Source: an uncultured Bacteroidales bacterium (GTDB lineage: Bacteria; Bacteroidota; Bacteroidia; Bacteroidales; P3). Taken from it: DNA of 18,750 nt. The notes beneath the pieces were generated by a model. It did no database searches, was not told the origin of the DNA, and saw nothing but the letters and a program-made list of their open reading frames with translations. How positions within the stretch are numbered: the first letter of the stretch is position 1; each line of letters begins with the position of its first letter. Shown here one piece after another: positions 8,072 to 17,118 of the stretch. A program made the translations under genes and the position numbers. The stretch is from positions 1 to 18,750 of the forward strand of contig CALGCG010000123.1 in the NCBI GenBank assembly GCA_937884485.1. Direction: 5' to 3'.

Positions 8072-11000
8072 ATGAAAATAAAGAAGGGTTGGAAAATAAC
8101 ATGGATAGCGCTTGGGTCGCTGCTGGGCCTGCTGGTGGTGACGGTGGCGGTGGCCCTCTGGCTCGTATTCACACCGAGCAAACTGACCAAGATTGTGAAC
8201 AGCCTGGCAGGCAACTTCATCACCTGCGACGCCAAGTTCGGCAACGTCGACCTGACGCTCCTCTCCACATTCCCCAACGCGGGACTGAAGATTGAGGATG
8301 TGGTGATTGTGAACCCCGGCAAGGGCCCGATTGTTGACTATAAGCAGAACGACACGGTGGCCCGGATCGGCAGCCTGACGGTGGGTATCGACGTGAAGGC
8401 CTTCCTGAAGGAGAACAAGGTCATCGTGCATCAAGTGGTGCTTGAAGACGCCACGGCCAACCTCTTCATCGACAGCGTTGGCACTGCCAACTTCGACATC
8501 TTCCCCAAGAGCGACGACACTACCAGCAGCGAGACCAAGCTGCCGGAGGTGATAGACCTGAAGAAAATCAAGATTGACAACCTTAACGCCACGTTCCTCA
8601 ACTGCAAGGACGGCATGATGTCGGCCGAGGTGGCCGGCATGGACATGAACCTGAAAGGCTCTATGGAACAGGAGGATATCGTGGCCGACCTGAAGTTGGG
8701 AATTAACCAACTGTTCTTCGTCCAGGGCGAGGGCCAGCCGATGCTGACGGCCCACGTCAAGGGACTGGAGATGAAAGCGGACGGAAAGAAGGAGGGCGAG
8801 CACATCGACGCCGACATCAGGATTGACGGCAAGAATGTGGACCTGGACCAGGTGGACTCGCTGGGCAACCACACGCTCAAGGCCGCGCTGGACGGCCTGC
8901 TGCTGAAGGCCAAAGGCAACGGCGACATGGACGAGATGCGCTGCAAGCTGGACCTCGGCGTGGAGAAGGGTACCCTCAATGCCGCCGGCACCGAGATGGT
9001 CAACGAGACGCTGCGCGAGTCGAAGAAGGACCTGCTCGCTGTGGAGATGCCCGACGTGGTGGTCAAGCTGAACAAGAAAGAAATCTGGCTCAGCGACAGC
9101 AAGATAAAGCTCGACGACTATGCGCTGATGCTCAACGGCCAGTGCTATCTAGCCACGGAAAAGCACCCCATGACGATGGACATGGCCGTGGAGACCGATG
9201 GCAGCTGGCGCGTGAAGCCGCTGCTGGACATTGTGCCGGAGCAGTACGTGGGCTTCCGCAAGGGTATGGAACAGCTGGACGGCGACGTGGCTTTCGTGCT
9301 GAATGCCAATGGAACGCTGACTGACAGCACAATGCCCAATATCGTTGGCAACATCATGTTGGCCGACGGCCGCTTCTATGCTCCCAAGATGTTGCCCTAC
9401 AAGATTAACAAAGTGAAGGGTGAGTTGGGGGTCGACCTCAACCTGGACAAGCGCAAGGAAAGCCATGTGACCATCAAGAACCTGAAAGCCCACACGCAGG
9501 GTACGGATGTGACGCTGAACGGAAGAGTGGACGACCTGCTGGGCGACATGAGAGTGGATGCCGATGTGAAAGGAACACTTCCGCTGGAGGATGTTTTGCC
9601 GATGGTTCCCAAGGAGATGAAGGTTGCGGCCAAGGGCGATGCCGCCCTTGATATGCATGCCGCTTTCAAGATGAGCCAACTGCAGAAAGGGGCATACGAG
9701 AAAATGAAAGCCCACGGCACGTTGAAGCTGAAGGATGTGGACGTGGACTATGACAGCATCCATGCCGAGGCTCCGGCGCTCGACATTGCACTGCAGCTCC
9801 CCGCCAAGGAGTACAAAGGCAAGATGGGGGAGGCCCATGTAACGGGAAGCAGGCTGAACGTCAACATGGCCAATGGAATGAAAGCCACGGTGCAAAATCC
9901 GGACATTAATGTTGGAATCAACAATATGATGAAAGAACAGCTTGTTGCCGCCTTCGACATGAAGGTTGGGACAACAGCCGTTGAGATGGATTCGATGAAT
10001 GTCGCCCTGGACGACCTGTCGCTGGATGGCACCGTGCGCCTGGATTCGATGCAGCAGGACCTCCTCAAACAATATAATCCGCGGTTTTCCGCCGCAGTGC
10101 ACAATGCAAAGGTCTCTATGCCCCAGCTGCCAGAGATGGTTCAGCTGAAGGCTTTCGATGTGACCTACCGACCTGAACGTCTGGATGTAAAGACGGCCAA
10201 GGTGACAATGGGCAAGTCCGATTTCGAACTCTATGGCACCGTGGACAATTTTGAAGACTGGATGGACAACAGGGCGATGCTGAGAGGAGACTTGAATTTT
10301 ACTTCGAATTATGCTGATATAGACCAGATTATGGATATTTTCAGCGGTATGGGCAGCGACGAGGACACGCTGAGGGCCATGCGTGCCGCGGACACGGTGC
10401 CTGCCGACGCAAATCCTTTCATTGTGCCGCGCAATGTGAATGTAACACTGCATACCCATATCAAACGTAGTCTGGCGTTTGGCAACGACCTGAGTGATGT
10501 TGCCGGCTCGCTGACGGTGAATGATGGCAGGGTGGTGCTGGACCAGATGGGTTTTGTGTGCAAGGCTGCGACAATGCAGCTGACGGCATTGTACAGATCG
10601 CCGCGTCCAGGCCATTTGTTCGCCGCACTTGATTTCCACCTGCTGGACATACAGATAGATGAATTGATAGGAATGATACCTGCTATCGACACACTGGTAC
10701 CCATGTTGTCGGCTTTCGACGGCAATGCCAACTTCCATCTGGCGGGAGAGACATTCCTCGATGCATATTATAGACCGAAGATGTCGACCCTGAAAGGCGC
10801 CGCGGCAATCACGGGAGAGAACCTCGTGGTGATGGACAACAAGGATATTGCAACCATTGCCAAGTTGATGAGGTTCAAAAGCTGGAAGGATAAGGACAAC
10901 AAAATCAAGATTGACAGCCTGAGCGTCGAGATGGTTGCCATGGACGACGGTCATGGGTGTGAGGTGGAGATATATCCTTTCTTGCTGAATGTGGGTAGCT

Positions 11001-11248
11001 ATCAGGTGTGTGTGTCGGGAGTGCAAGGGGTGGACAAGAGTTGTGCCTACCACCTGGAATTATTGAAGAACCCGCTCCTAGCGAAAGTCGGTGTGGATGT
11101 GAGGGGAAAGATCACGGACCCGAAGATCAGTCTGGGCAAAGTGATTTATGCTGACCTGTTCAGGCCTAAGAAGCAGGGCGTGGCGGAAAAGAAGGCATTG
11201 GAGGTGAAGAGAAAGGTGCGGGAAGCGCTGGAGGCGAACGTAAGGTGA
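8072..11248 (+). CDS. AsmA-family envelope protein
   Basis: A 1058-residue protein with one N-terminal membrane helix (about residues 8-33, after MKIKKGWK) and a very long periplasmic part rich in beta strands. The segment after the helix, with SKLTKIVNSL and then the block ending in FGNVDLTLLSTFPNAGLKIEDVVI, is the typical AsmA opening. Repeated AsmA-like statements (KIKIDNLNATF, DVDADVKGTLPL) run through the middle. The C-terminal part, with GNANFHLAGETFLDAYYRPKMSTLKG-like text and ITDPKISLGKV, matches the AsmA_2 end. AsmA/TamB-like proteins are proposed to form grooves that move phospholipids between inner and outer membrane; that function is inferred from the family. Length fits Bacteroidota homologues (about 850-1100). 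Third codon positions favour G, unlike the genes after 13.9 kb. Confidence 0.9.
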   Translation: MKIKKGWKITWIALGSLLGLLVVTVAVALWLVFTPSKLTKIVNSLAGNFITCDAKFGNVDLTLLSTFPNAGLKIEDVVIVNPGKGPIVDYKQNDTVARIGSLTVGIDVKAFLKENKVIVHQVVLEDATANLFIDSVGTANFDIFPKSDDTTSSETKLPEVIDLKKIKIDNLNATFLNCKDGMMSAEVAGMDMNLKGSMEQEDIVADLKLGINQLFFVQGEGQPMLTAHVKGLEMKADGKKEGEHIDADIRIDGKNVDLDQVDSLGNHTLKAALDGLLLKAKGNGDMDEMRCKLDLGVEKGTLNAAGTEMVNETLRESKKDLLAVEMPDVVVKLNKKEIWLSDSKIKLDDYALMLNGQCYLATEKHPMTMDMAVETDGSWRVKPLLDIVPEQYVGFRKGMEQLDGDVAFVLNANGTLTDSTMPNIVGNIMLADGRFYAPKMLPYKINKVKGELGVDLNLDKRKESHVTIKNLKAHTQGTDVTLNGRVDDLLGDMRVDADVKGTLPLEDVLPMVPKEMKVAAKGDAALDMHAAFKMSQLQKGAYEKMKAHGTLKLKDVDVDYDSIHAEAPALDIALQLPAKEYKGKMGEAHVTGSRLNVNMANGMKATVQNPDINVGINNMMKEQLVAAFDMKVGTTAVEMDSMNVALDDLSLDGTVRLDSMQQDLLKQYNPRFSAAVHNAKVSMPQLPEMVQLKAFDVTYRPERLDVKTAKVTMGKSDFELYGTVDNFEDWMDNRAMLRGDLNFTSNYADIDQIMDIFSGMGSDEDTLRAMRAADTVPADANPFIVPRNVNVTLHTHIKRSLAFGNDLSDVAGSLTVNDGRVVLDQMGFVCKAATMQLTALYRSPRPGHLFAALDFHLLDIQIDELIGMIPAIDTLVPMLSAFDGNANFHLAGETFLDAYYRPKMSTLKGAAAITGENLVVMDNKDIATIAKLMRFKSWKDKDNKIKIDSLSVEMVAMDDGHGCEVEIYPFLLNVGSYQVCVSGVQGVDKSCAYHLELLKNPLLAKVGVDVRGKITDPKISLGKVIYADLFRPKKQGVAEKKALEVKRKVREALEANVR

Positions 11249-11255
11249 GCCGGGA

Positions 11256-11290
11256 GTTATGAGTCAAGAGTTATGAATTAAAGGTTATGA
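11256..11290 (+). repeat. GTTATGA repeated three times with exact 14-nt period at a start codon
   Basis: GTTATGA occurs at 11256-11262, 11270-11276 and 11284-11290. The intervening 7-mers are similar purine-rich sequences. The ATG in the third copy is the start codon of the DUF4199 gene; those of the first two open frames that stop within a few codons. It looks like a tandem duplication of the translation start region. Confidence 0.7.
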
Positions 11291-11811
11291 AGTTTTTTCA
11301 CAGATACGAGTCAGAGATACACGGCAACTACCGTAAGGGTTACCTCCGCTTCGGCACCATCACGGGGGTGGTGCTGATGCTGTACATCTTTGTCCGCTAT
11401 ATAATGGGCATTCCGGCTGAGAGCCCCGAGGCCTACATCACCGATGGCATCCTGCTGGTGGCGGTGTTCCTCTTCACGCTACTCTACCGAAATGTGCTGC
11501 CTGACCGCAAGGCCACCCTCAAGGAGCTGATGCTGCTGGGATTGGGCATTGCCGTGGTGGCCAGTGTGCTTTACGGACTTTTCCTTTGGGCTTTCGGCAG
11601 TGCCGTTCCCGAGCAGACGGAACTCTTCACCCGTACCCTGCGGGGCGAGGAGGCATTCACCACAGCCCCGGCACACTACTGGGCCGCATGGTGGGGGATA
11701 GAGTCGGCGGTGAAGCTGTCTGTGTTAGGTGGGTTCGGAGCCTTCATTGCCGCCATCGTTTTCCGCAACGAGAAGTCGGCGGTGCATCAGAAGAAGAATA
11801 ATAATGAATAA
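11287..11811 (+). CDS. DUF4199-family integral membrane protein
   Basis: A 174-residue protein with four hydrophobic segments, at about 23-41, 52-67, 83-105 and 142-161, and a Lys/Asn-rich C-terminal tail. The pattern FGTITGVVLMLYIFVRYIMG near the N-terminus and KELMLLGLGIAVVASVLYGLFLW in the middle fit the Bacteroidota DUF4199 family. Its molecular function is unknown. Homologues often lie immediately before a family 2 glycosyltransferase, as here with a 12-nt gap, so it may be an accessory membrane partner of that enzyme; this is inference from context. The start codon is the third copy of a 14-nt repeat, and the 38-nt gap to the AsmA-family gene suggests co-transcription. Confidence 0.85.
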   Translation: MKFFHRYESEIHGNYRKGYLRFGTITGVVLMLYIFVRYIMGIPAESPEAYITDGILLVAVFLFTLLYRNVLPDRKATLKELMLLGLGIAVVASVLYGLFLWAFGSAVPEQTELFTRTLRGEEAFTTAPAHYWAAWWGIESAVKLSVLGGFGAFIAAIVFRNEKSAVHQKKNNNE

Positions 11812-11823
11812 AATATAATAACT

Positions 11824-12756
11824 ATGGATATTTCAATTGTAGTACCCTTATACAACGAAGCCGAGTCGCTGCCGCACCTGGCTGAGTGGATAGACCGCGT
11901 GATGAAAGAACACGGGTTCAGCTACGAGGTTGTCATGGTCGACGATGGCAGCAAAGATGGTTCATGGCAGGTGATAGAAAAGCTCCATGAAAGCAATGCG
12001 TCCTACCGTGGCATCAAGTTCAGGCGGAACTATGGCAAGTCGGCAGCTCTCAACACGGGATTTTGTGCCGTAGAGGGTGATGTGGTTATTACCATGGACG
12101 CAGACTTGCAGGACAGCCCCGACGAGGTGCCGGAGCTCTTCAGGATGATTAAGGAAGAAGGTTATGACCTTGTGAGCGGGTGGAAGAAGAAACGCTATGA
12201 CTCCAAGTTGGCCAAGAATATACCGTCGAAGTTCTTCAATGGCACCACGCGCCTCCTGAGTGGCATCAAACTGCATGATTTCAACTGTGGCCTCAAGGCA
12301 TACCGCCGCGATGTAGTGAAGAGCATTGAAGTGTACGGCGAGATGCACCGCTACATTCCTGTCATCGCCAAGTGGGCGGGATTCAATAAGATAGGGGAGA
12401 AGGTTGTGCAACATCGCAAGCGCGAGTTTGGAGTCACCAAGTTTGGTATGAACCGTTTCATCAACGGCTATCTGGACTTGATCAGCATCATGTTCATGAG
12501 CAAGTTTGGCAAGCAGCCCATGCACTTCTTTGGTGCGGTGGGCAGTATATCGTTCCTTGTGGGTTTCATAGCGCTGGTTGTGGTGTTGATATTGAGGATG
12601 GCAAGTCGGATATCGTTGACCAACAGTGTGTGGTTCTACCTTTCTATCCTTTTTGTCCTTTTGGGTATGATGCTATTCTTGGCAGGCTTTGTCAGCGAGC
12701 TTGTCTGTCGCAATAGCCCAACCCGAAACCAATACTTAATAGAGAAAGAGATATGA
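11824..12756 (+). CDS. Family 2 glycosyltransferase, DPM1/GtrB-like, with two C-terminal membrane helices
   Basis: A 310-residue membrane-bound glycosyltransferase. The N-terminal GT-A domain shows ISIVVPLYNEAESL (3-16), VMVDDGSKDGSW (37-48), and the metal/nucleotide-sugar motif MDADLQDSPDEVPEL (91-105) containing the DXD (Asp92-Ala-Asp94). KLHDFNCGLKAYRRDV (149-164) is characteristic of the polyprenyl-phosphate hexosyltransferase branch (dolichol-P-mannose synthase, GtrB, ArnC). Two C-terminal membrane helices (about 235-258 and 268-293) and a NSPTRNQYLIEK tail complete the usual Bacteroidota form. Likely reaction: transfer of a sugar from a nucleotide sugar to undecaprenyl phosphate, feeding envelope glycan or protein glycosylation. 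The exact sugar is unknown. The stop codon overlaps the ychF start as ATGA, so the two are translationally coupled. Confidence 0.93.
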   Translation: MDISIVVPLYNEAESLPHLAEWIDRVMKEHGFSYEVVMVDDGSKDGSWQVIEKLHESNASYRGIKFRRNYGKSAALNTGFCAVEGDVVITMDADLQDSPDEVPELFRMIKEEGYDLVSGWKKKRYDSKLAKNIPSKFFNGTTRLLSGIKLHDFNCGLKAYRRDVVKSIEVYGEMHRYIPVIAKWAGFNKIGEKVVQHRKREFGVTKFGMNRFINGYLDLISIMFMSKFGKQPMHFFGAVGSISFLVGFIALVVVLILRMASRISLTNSVWFYLSILFVLLGMMLFLAGFVSELVCRNSPTRNQYLIEKEI

Positions 12757-13853
12757 GTCTTCAGTGTGGTATCGTTGGACTGCCCAATGTGGGCAAGTCC
12801 ACACTTTTCAATTGCCTGAGCAATGCTAAAGCCCAAGCAGCCAATTTCCCGTTCTGTACCATAGAGCCCAACGTGGGTGTCATCACCGTCCCCGACGAGC
12901 GGCTTGCCAAGCTGGTCGAAATAGAACGCCCCGCCAGTCTCGTCCCCGCCACGGTGGAGATTGTCGACATTGCCGGCCTTGTGAAAGGGGCTTCCAAGGG
13001 AGAGGGACTGGGTAACAAGTTCTTGGCCGACATTCGCAACTGCGACGCCATCATCCATGTCCTCCGCTGTTTCGACGACGACAATATCACCCATGTCGAC
13101 GGCTCCGTCGACCCTGTGCGCGACAAGAATACCATCGACCTGGAACTGCAGTTCAAGGACCTGGAAACAATAGAGAACCGCTACGAGAAGGAAGTCAAGA
13201 AGAGCAAGGCCGGCGGCGATGCCCATGCCAAGAAGCTGGTCGAGGTGATGGACCTCTATCGCAACGCTCTCTTGGAAGGCAAAAGTGCACGTACGGTGGC
13301 GTTGGACGAACATCAGTCCGAGGTGGCCCGCGACCTTATGCTCCTCACGTCCAAACCGGTGCTCTATGTCTGCAATGTAGACGAAGCCTCTGTCGTCAAC
13401 GGCAACAAGTATGTCGATGCAGTGCGTGAAGCCGTGAAAGACGAACAGGCAGAAGTGCTTGTGATTGGCGCCGGCATTGAGGCCGATATCGCCGAGCTGG
13501 AGTCCTATGAGGAGAAGCAGATGTTCCTCGAGGACCTGGGGCTCAAGGAGAGCGGCGTCAACCGCCTTGTCAAAGCCGCATACCATCTCCTCAACCTCCA
13601 GACCTTCCTTACTGCAGGACCCAAAGAATGCCGCGCATGGACATTCAAGAAAGGAATGAAAGCCCCTCAGACTGCAGGTATTATCCACTCCGACTTCGAG
13701 CGGGGATTTATCCGCGCCGAGGTCATCAAGTACGACGATTATGTCGCTCTCGGCTCCGAAGCCAAATGCCGCGAAGCAGGCAAAATCTCCGTCGAAGGTA
13801 AGGACTATGTGGTGCAGGACGGCGACATCATGCACTTCCGTTTCAATGTCTGA
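12753..13853 (+). CDS. ychF: Obg-like ATPase YchF (OLA1 family)
   Basis: A ribosome-associated P-loop NTPase of the TRAFAC class that prefers ATP. The 366-residue length is standard. G1 is GLPNVGKST (9-17), G3 DIAGL (72-76), and the G4 position reads NVDE (208-211) instead of NKxD, which explains ATP preference in this family. Cys35 in NFPFC sits at the position of the redox-sensitive cysteine of E. coli YchF. A coiled-coil insert (about 130-190) and a C-terminal TGS domain (about 282-366, ending IMHFRFNV) follow. The start codon overlaps the end of the glycosyltransferase gene by 4 nt. Known links are to stress response and translation; its place in an envelope gene cluster gives no extra clue. 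Confidence 0.97.
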   Translation: MSLQCGIVGLPNVGKSTLFNCLSNAKAQAANFPFCTIEPNVGVITVPDERLAKLVEIERPASLVPATVEIVDIAGLVKGASKGEGLGNKFLADIRNCDAIIHVLRCFDDDNITHVDGSVDPVRDKNTIDLELQFKDLETIENRYEKEVKKSKAGGDAHAKKLVEVMDLYRNALLEGKSARTVALDEHQSEVARDLMLLTSKPVLYVCNVDEASVVNGNKYVDAVREAVKDEQAEVLVIGAGIEADIAELESYEEKQMFLEDLGLKESGVNRLVKAAYHLLNLQTFLTAGPKECRAWTFKKGMKAPQTAGIIHSDFERGFIRAEVIKYDDYVALGSEAKCREAGKISVEGKDYVVQDGDIMHFRFNV

Positions 13854-13866
13854 AGTCTGAAAAAGG

Positions 13867-16605
13867 ATGAAGAATAAAAAGGACAATAAGAATCGGCTGC
13901 AGCTGGCGTCCCGCGTCAGCCGGTTCTTCATTCTTCTTTTTTCCTTCATTCTCCTGGCTTCCTGCTCCACCGAGAAAGCCAAATGGACCAACATCCAGTA
14001 CCATAACCTCACCTGCCACTATAATGTATGGTGGAACGGCAACGAGAGTTTCAAGGTGGGAATGGAAAAACTCCGGCAGAATGCCGTCGACGACTACACA
14101 CAGTTCATCCCACCCGAGAATATCGGTTCCGAAGAGGTGGCGCGGGCCATCTATCCCGAGATGGACCGAGCCATCGAAAAAGGTGTCAAAGGCATACAGA
14201 AACACAGCATCTTCGTAAAAGGGCAAGAATACGTACCCTACATTAAAGAATGTTATCTCCTGACGGCCTATGCCACCTTCTACAAGCACGACTATCCCTC
14301 CACCGCCAATACCTGCAACATCCTCATCCAGCAGTTCACCGGCACCCACGCCGGCGACGAAGGCGCCGTTCTCCTCGCCCGCTGCATGACCATGGAAAAA
14401 CGCTACGAAGAGGCCGAGGCCGCCCTCGACCAGCTCGTCCAGCGCCTGGCCAAGGGCAACTTCTCCCGCAACCAGCGCGACAAGCTCTACATCGCCATGG
14501 TCGAGGCCACCGTGCCCCAGGAGAAATACAAGAAGGCCGTCGAGTACATCCACGAGGCCATCGACGCCTCCTCCGACCGCTACACCAAGGCGCGACTCTC
14601 CTTCCTCATGGCCCAGATCTACCGCCACCTCGACAAGCGCTCCGTCGCCGCCAAGTACTATGACCAGGTGCTCTCCTACCGCCCGCCCTACGTCCTCGAG
14701 TTCAATGCCAAACTCGGTATGGCCTCCTGCGCCGACCTCGAACACACGGACATCGCCAAGCTCGAGTGTCAGCTCGACGACATGATCAAGGACAAAAAGA
14801 ACGAGGAATACCGCGACCAGATCTATTTCGCCAAGGGCGAGATGTTCCTCGGCATCAAACAGCCGCAGAAGGCCTGCGACAACTACCGCCGCTCCGTAGC
14901 ACTCGCCACGGTCAACAAAGCCCAGCGCGCTCAGTCCGCCCTCCGCATGGCCGAGGTGCAGTACGACATCTTCGAAAACTACGACCTCTCCCAAGTCTAC
15001 TACGACACCGCCATGCAGTGCATCGACCCCTCATACCCGCACTACGATCAGATTCATCGCCGCCACGAGATGCTCTCCGAACTGGTCTCCTACACCAGGG
15101 TGTACAGCCGCTGCGACTCCCTCCTCGCCGTTGCCTCCATGCCCGAAGCCGAGCGGCTGCAGCTCATCAACAAGAAGATTGAAGACCTTCGCCGTGCCGA
15201 GCAGGAGGCCAAGGAGCGTGCCCTCCTCGAGGAACTCAGCAAGGATGCCCGCCAACAGCAGAACACCCTCTCCGGCGACTGGTACTTCTACACCCCCAAC
15301 ACCGTGCAGAAAGGCAAGGAGACCTTCCGCCAGCGCTGGGGCATGCGCTCCCTCGAAGACCTCTGGTTCCTCTCCAACAAGATGTCTCCTTTCGCCGTCG
15401 ACACCACCTCCGACCTCCAAACTCCGAACGCCGACCTCCACCCCTCAGCCTCCGGTCTCCAACCTCAATCCTCCGACCCCAACGACCCGCACTCCGTCGC
15501 CTTCTACCTCAAAGACCTCCCCGTCACACAGCACGACCTCGATTCCCTCGACTCCCTCACATCCTTCTCCCTCCTCAATGCGGGATACATCTTCTACGAC
15601 GGCATCGGCAACATCCCCCGCGCCCTCGAGTGCTACCACCGTCTGGCTCAGGACTACACCTCCTTCCCCGAGATTGTCCAGGCCTTCTACATGCTCTACC
15701 GCATCTACGACCGTCAGGGCAACACCCCGCAGGCCAACTACTATCGCGACATGGTCCTCATGGGATTCCCCGACAGCGACTTCGCCAACCTCATCCGCGA
15801 CAACGAATACTACAAAGAACTCATCCGCCGCTCGCGACGCATCGAGGCCGACTATGACGAAGTCTACAACCAGTACGCCAGCCACCGCTTCTCCTCCGTC
15901 GTCAACCTCGTCGACCAAGCCGAGGAAATCTATCCCGGCCACTCGTCCCTCAACAAGTTCCGCTACTGGAAAGGCCTCGCCCTGGCCCGCACCGGCAACC
16001 TCACCGACGCCGTCGCCGTCCTCACACCCCTGGCCGCCCTGCCTCCCTCCGACAGCATACAGCCCCTGGCACTGGCCCAGCTCGCTCTCCTGCGCGACAC
16101 AACAAACTCCTTCTCCGCCTCCGAAACCATCACCGAAGCCGACGAACAGCGTGTCCGCACACCGAAAGCCGCAAAACCCGACATCCAACCTTCCACCTCC
16201 GCTCTCGACGAACCCCTGCCTCCCGAATCCATGGTCTACCGCTACCGCGAAAACCAGCAGTACTTCGTCGTCATTGTCGTCAACGACCGCACAGTCAAAG
16301 CCACCGAGCTCCAAAAAATACTCTCCGACTTCAACTCACGCTATTACTCCAATTCCGGCTACCGTGTCAATGCCTCCCTCTTTACCGACACCACACAGAT
16401 CCTCACCGTCCACCGCTTCGTCGACGCCGACGAGGCCATGCGCTACTGGCGCCACCTCCAGCAGCAGGACAGCCCCCTGCGCCAGTATGCCGACTCCGAC
16501 CACCAGGAATTCCCCATCTCCACACAGAACTACGCCACCTTCTACAACCGCAAGAACCCCGAAGCCTACATCCCCTTCTTCAACCGCTACTATCTGCATA
16601 AATAA
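13867..16605 (+). CDS. porW: PorW/SprE-family TPR lipoprotein (type IX secretion/gliding associated)
   Basis: A 912-residue predicted lipoprotein with lipobox LLASC, so Cys33 would be acylated. The text right after it, with NIQYHNLTCHYNVWWNGNESFK at about 42-63, is the hallmark opening of the PorW/SprE family. TPR-like helical repeats occupy about 110-420 and again about 560-760. A short FRQRWGMRSLEDLWFLSNK block (about 487-505) and a C-terminal domain (about 790-912) containing FVVIVVNDR and FYNRKNPEAYIPFFNRYYL also match the family. PorW/SprE proteins are needed for type IX secretion and, in gliding species, motility, probably as periplasmic scaffolds. A Ser/Pro-rich linker (about 514-540) is encoded by C-rich simple sequence. 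The gene starts 13 nt after ychF, and codon use shifts strongly to C-ending codons. Confidence 0.9.
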   Translation: MKNKKDNKNRLQLASRVSRFFILLFSFILLASCSTEKAKWTNIQYHNLTCHYNVWWNGNESFKVGMEKLRQNAVDDYTQFIPPENIGSEEVARAIYPEMDRAIEKGVKGIQKHSIFVKGQEYVPYIKECYLLTAYATFYKHDYPSTANTCNILIQQFTGTHAGDEGAVLLARCMTMEKRYEEAEAALDQLVQRLAKGNFSRNQRDKLYIAMVEATVPQEKYKKAVEYIHEAIDASSDRYTKARLSFLMAQIYRHLDKRSVAAKYYDQVLSYRPPYVLEFNAKLGMASCADLEHTDIAKLECQLDDMIKDKKNEEYRDQIYFAKGEMFLGIKQPQKACDNYRRSVALATVNKAQRAQSALRMAEVQYDIFENYDLSQVYYDTAMQCIDPSYPHYDQIHRRHEMLSELVSYTRVYSRCDSLLAVASMPEAERLQLINKKIEDLRRAEQEAKERALLEELSKDARQQQNTLSGDWYFYTPNTVQKGKETFRQRWGMRSLEDLWFLSNKMSPFAVDTTSDLQTPNADLHPSASGLQPQSSDPNDPHSVAFYLKDLPVTQHDLDSLDSLTSFSLLNAGYIFYDGIGNIPRALECYHRLAQDYTSFPEIVQAFYMLYRIYDRQGNTPQANYYRDMVLMGFPDSDFANLIRDNEYYKELIRRSRRIEADYDEVYNQYASHRFSSVVNLVDQAEEIYPGHSSLNKFRYWKGLALARTGNLTDAVAVLTPLAALPPSDSIQPLALAQLALLRDTTNSFSASETITEADEQRVRTPKAAKPDIQPSTSALDEPLPPESMVYRYRENQQYFVVIVVNDRTVKATELQKILSDFNSRYYSNSGYRVNASLFTDTTQILTVHRFVDADEAMRYWRHLQQQDSPLRQYADSDHQEFPISTQNYATFYNRKNPEAYIPFFNRYYLHK

Positions 16606-16620
16606 TTAGGAATTAGAAAT

Positions 16621-16644
16621 TTGGAGCGCCGGCGTCCCGCCGGC
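16621..16644. repeat. REP-like GC-rich hairpin between porW and bactofilin genes
   Basis: GCCGGCG-TCC-CGCCGGC forms a 7-bp stem with a 3-nt loop at 16628-16644, preceded by TTGGAGC. It is not followed by a T-run on either strand, so it is not an intrinsic terminator. Its frame TGGARCGCCGGNNNCCNGCCNGC recurs inside the coding sequence at 17251-17306. The rest of the 91-nt gap is AT-rich, ending in an A-run before the bactofilin ATG. Confidence 0.75.
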
Positions 16645-16696
16645 ATACACCGAGACAAAAAAGAATAGAATTAAAAAATTATAAATTAAAAAAAAC

Positions 16697-17113
16697 ATGG
16701 CTAGAACAATGGAACCCGAAACCACCGATTCGATCAACATCATCACCAACGGCACCGTCATCAAAGGCGACATCACCGCCACCGGCGACTTCCGCCTCGA
16801 CGGCACCCTCGAAGGCAACATCCAGCTCAACGGCAAACTCGTCGTCGGCGACACCGGCGTCGTCAACGGCAACATCCTCTGCATGAACGCCAACATCATC
16901 GGCACCGTCAACGGCAACCTCTCCGTCAAGGAACTCCTCTCCCTCCATTCCACCGCCCGCGTCAAAGGCGACATCCTCATCAACAAACTCTCCATCGAGC
17001 CCGGCGCCGTCTTCACAGGCAAATGCTGCATGCTCGACGAAGTGCGCAAACAGCAGCAGCTCGCAGCCGAACAGGCCGCCGCCCGCGACGAACAGGAAGC
17101 CCAAGAGGATTGA
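16697..17113 (+). CDS. Bactofilin (polymer-forming cytoskeletal protein)
   Basis: A 138-residue bactofilin, a cytoskeletal protein that self-assembles through a right-handed beta-helix and often organises cell-wall or envelope machinery. The helix spans about residues 15-112. It shows the family's six-residue rungs around GTVIKGDITATGDFRLDGTL, GNIQLNGKLVVG, VNGNILCMNANIIGTVNGNL and VKGDILINKLSIEPGAVFTG. A charged Gln/Ala/Glu-rich helical tail (113-138) follows, and the N-terminal tail is short. The ATG at 16697 is taken; one at 16709 is an alternative. The leader is A-rich (a run of A directly before the ATG), as expected for good translation in Bacteroidota. It is placed between porW and the kinase-RapZ fusion, with only 5 nt to the latter. 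Confidence 0.93.
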   Translation: MARTMEPETTDSINIITNGTVIKGDITATGDFRLDGTLEGNIQLNGKLVVGDTGVVNGNILCMNANIIGTVNGNLSVKELLSLHSTARVKGDILINKLSIEPGAVFTGKCCMLDEVRKQQQLAAEQAAARDEQEAQED

Positions 17114-17118
17114 CACCC

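Noticed and set aside
9149..11053. 634-codon open frame on the minus strand opposite the AsmA-family gene
   Set aside because: His/Gln-rich shadow of a well-supported coding sequence; no family pattern is visible.
12636..14994. Two long minus-strand open frames (12636-14012 and 13843-14994) opposite the glycosyltransferase, ychF and porW
   Set aside because: They span the boundaries of three convincing plus-strand genes and show Val/Gly/Glu-rich composition without motifs.
15131..16609. 492-codon frame overlapping porW on the same strand
   Set aside because: Its product is almost only Pro, Ser and Thr, the +1-type shadow of C-rich codons. The PorW frame has a signal peptide and family motifs.
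16628..16644. GC hairpin as intrinsic terminator of porW
   Set aside because: No T-run follows on either strand, and the hairpin matches a repeat frame seen again inside a gene, so it is listed as a REP-like element.
17023..17118. Upstream extension of the kinase-RapZ frame to an ATG at 17023
   Set aside because: The extra 32 residues are Arg-rich, overlap the bactofilin coding region in another frame, and lie outside the kinase homology; ATG 17119 follows the bactofilin stop by 5 nt.
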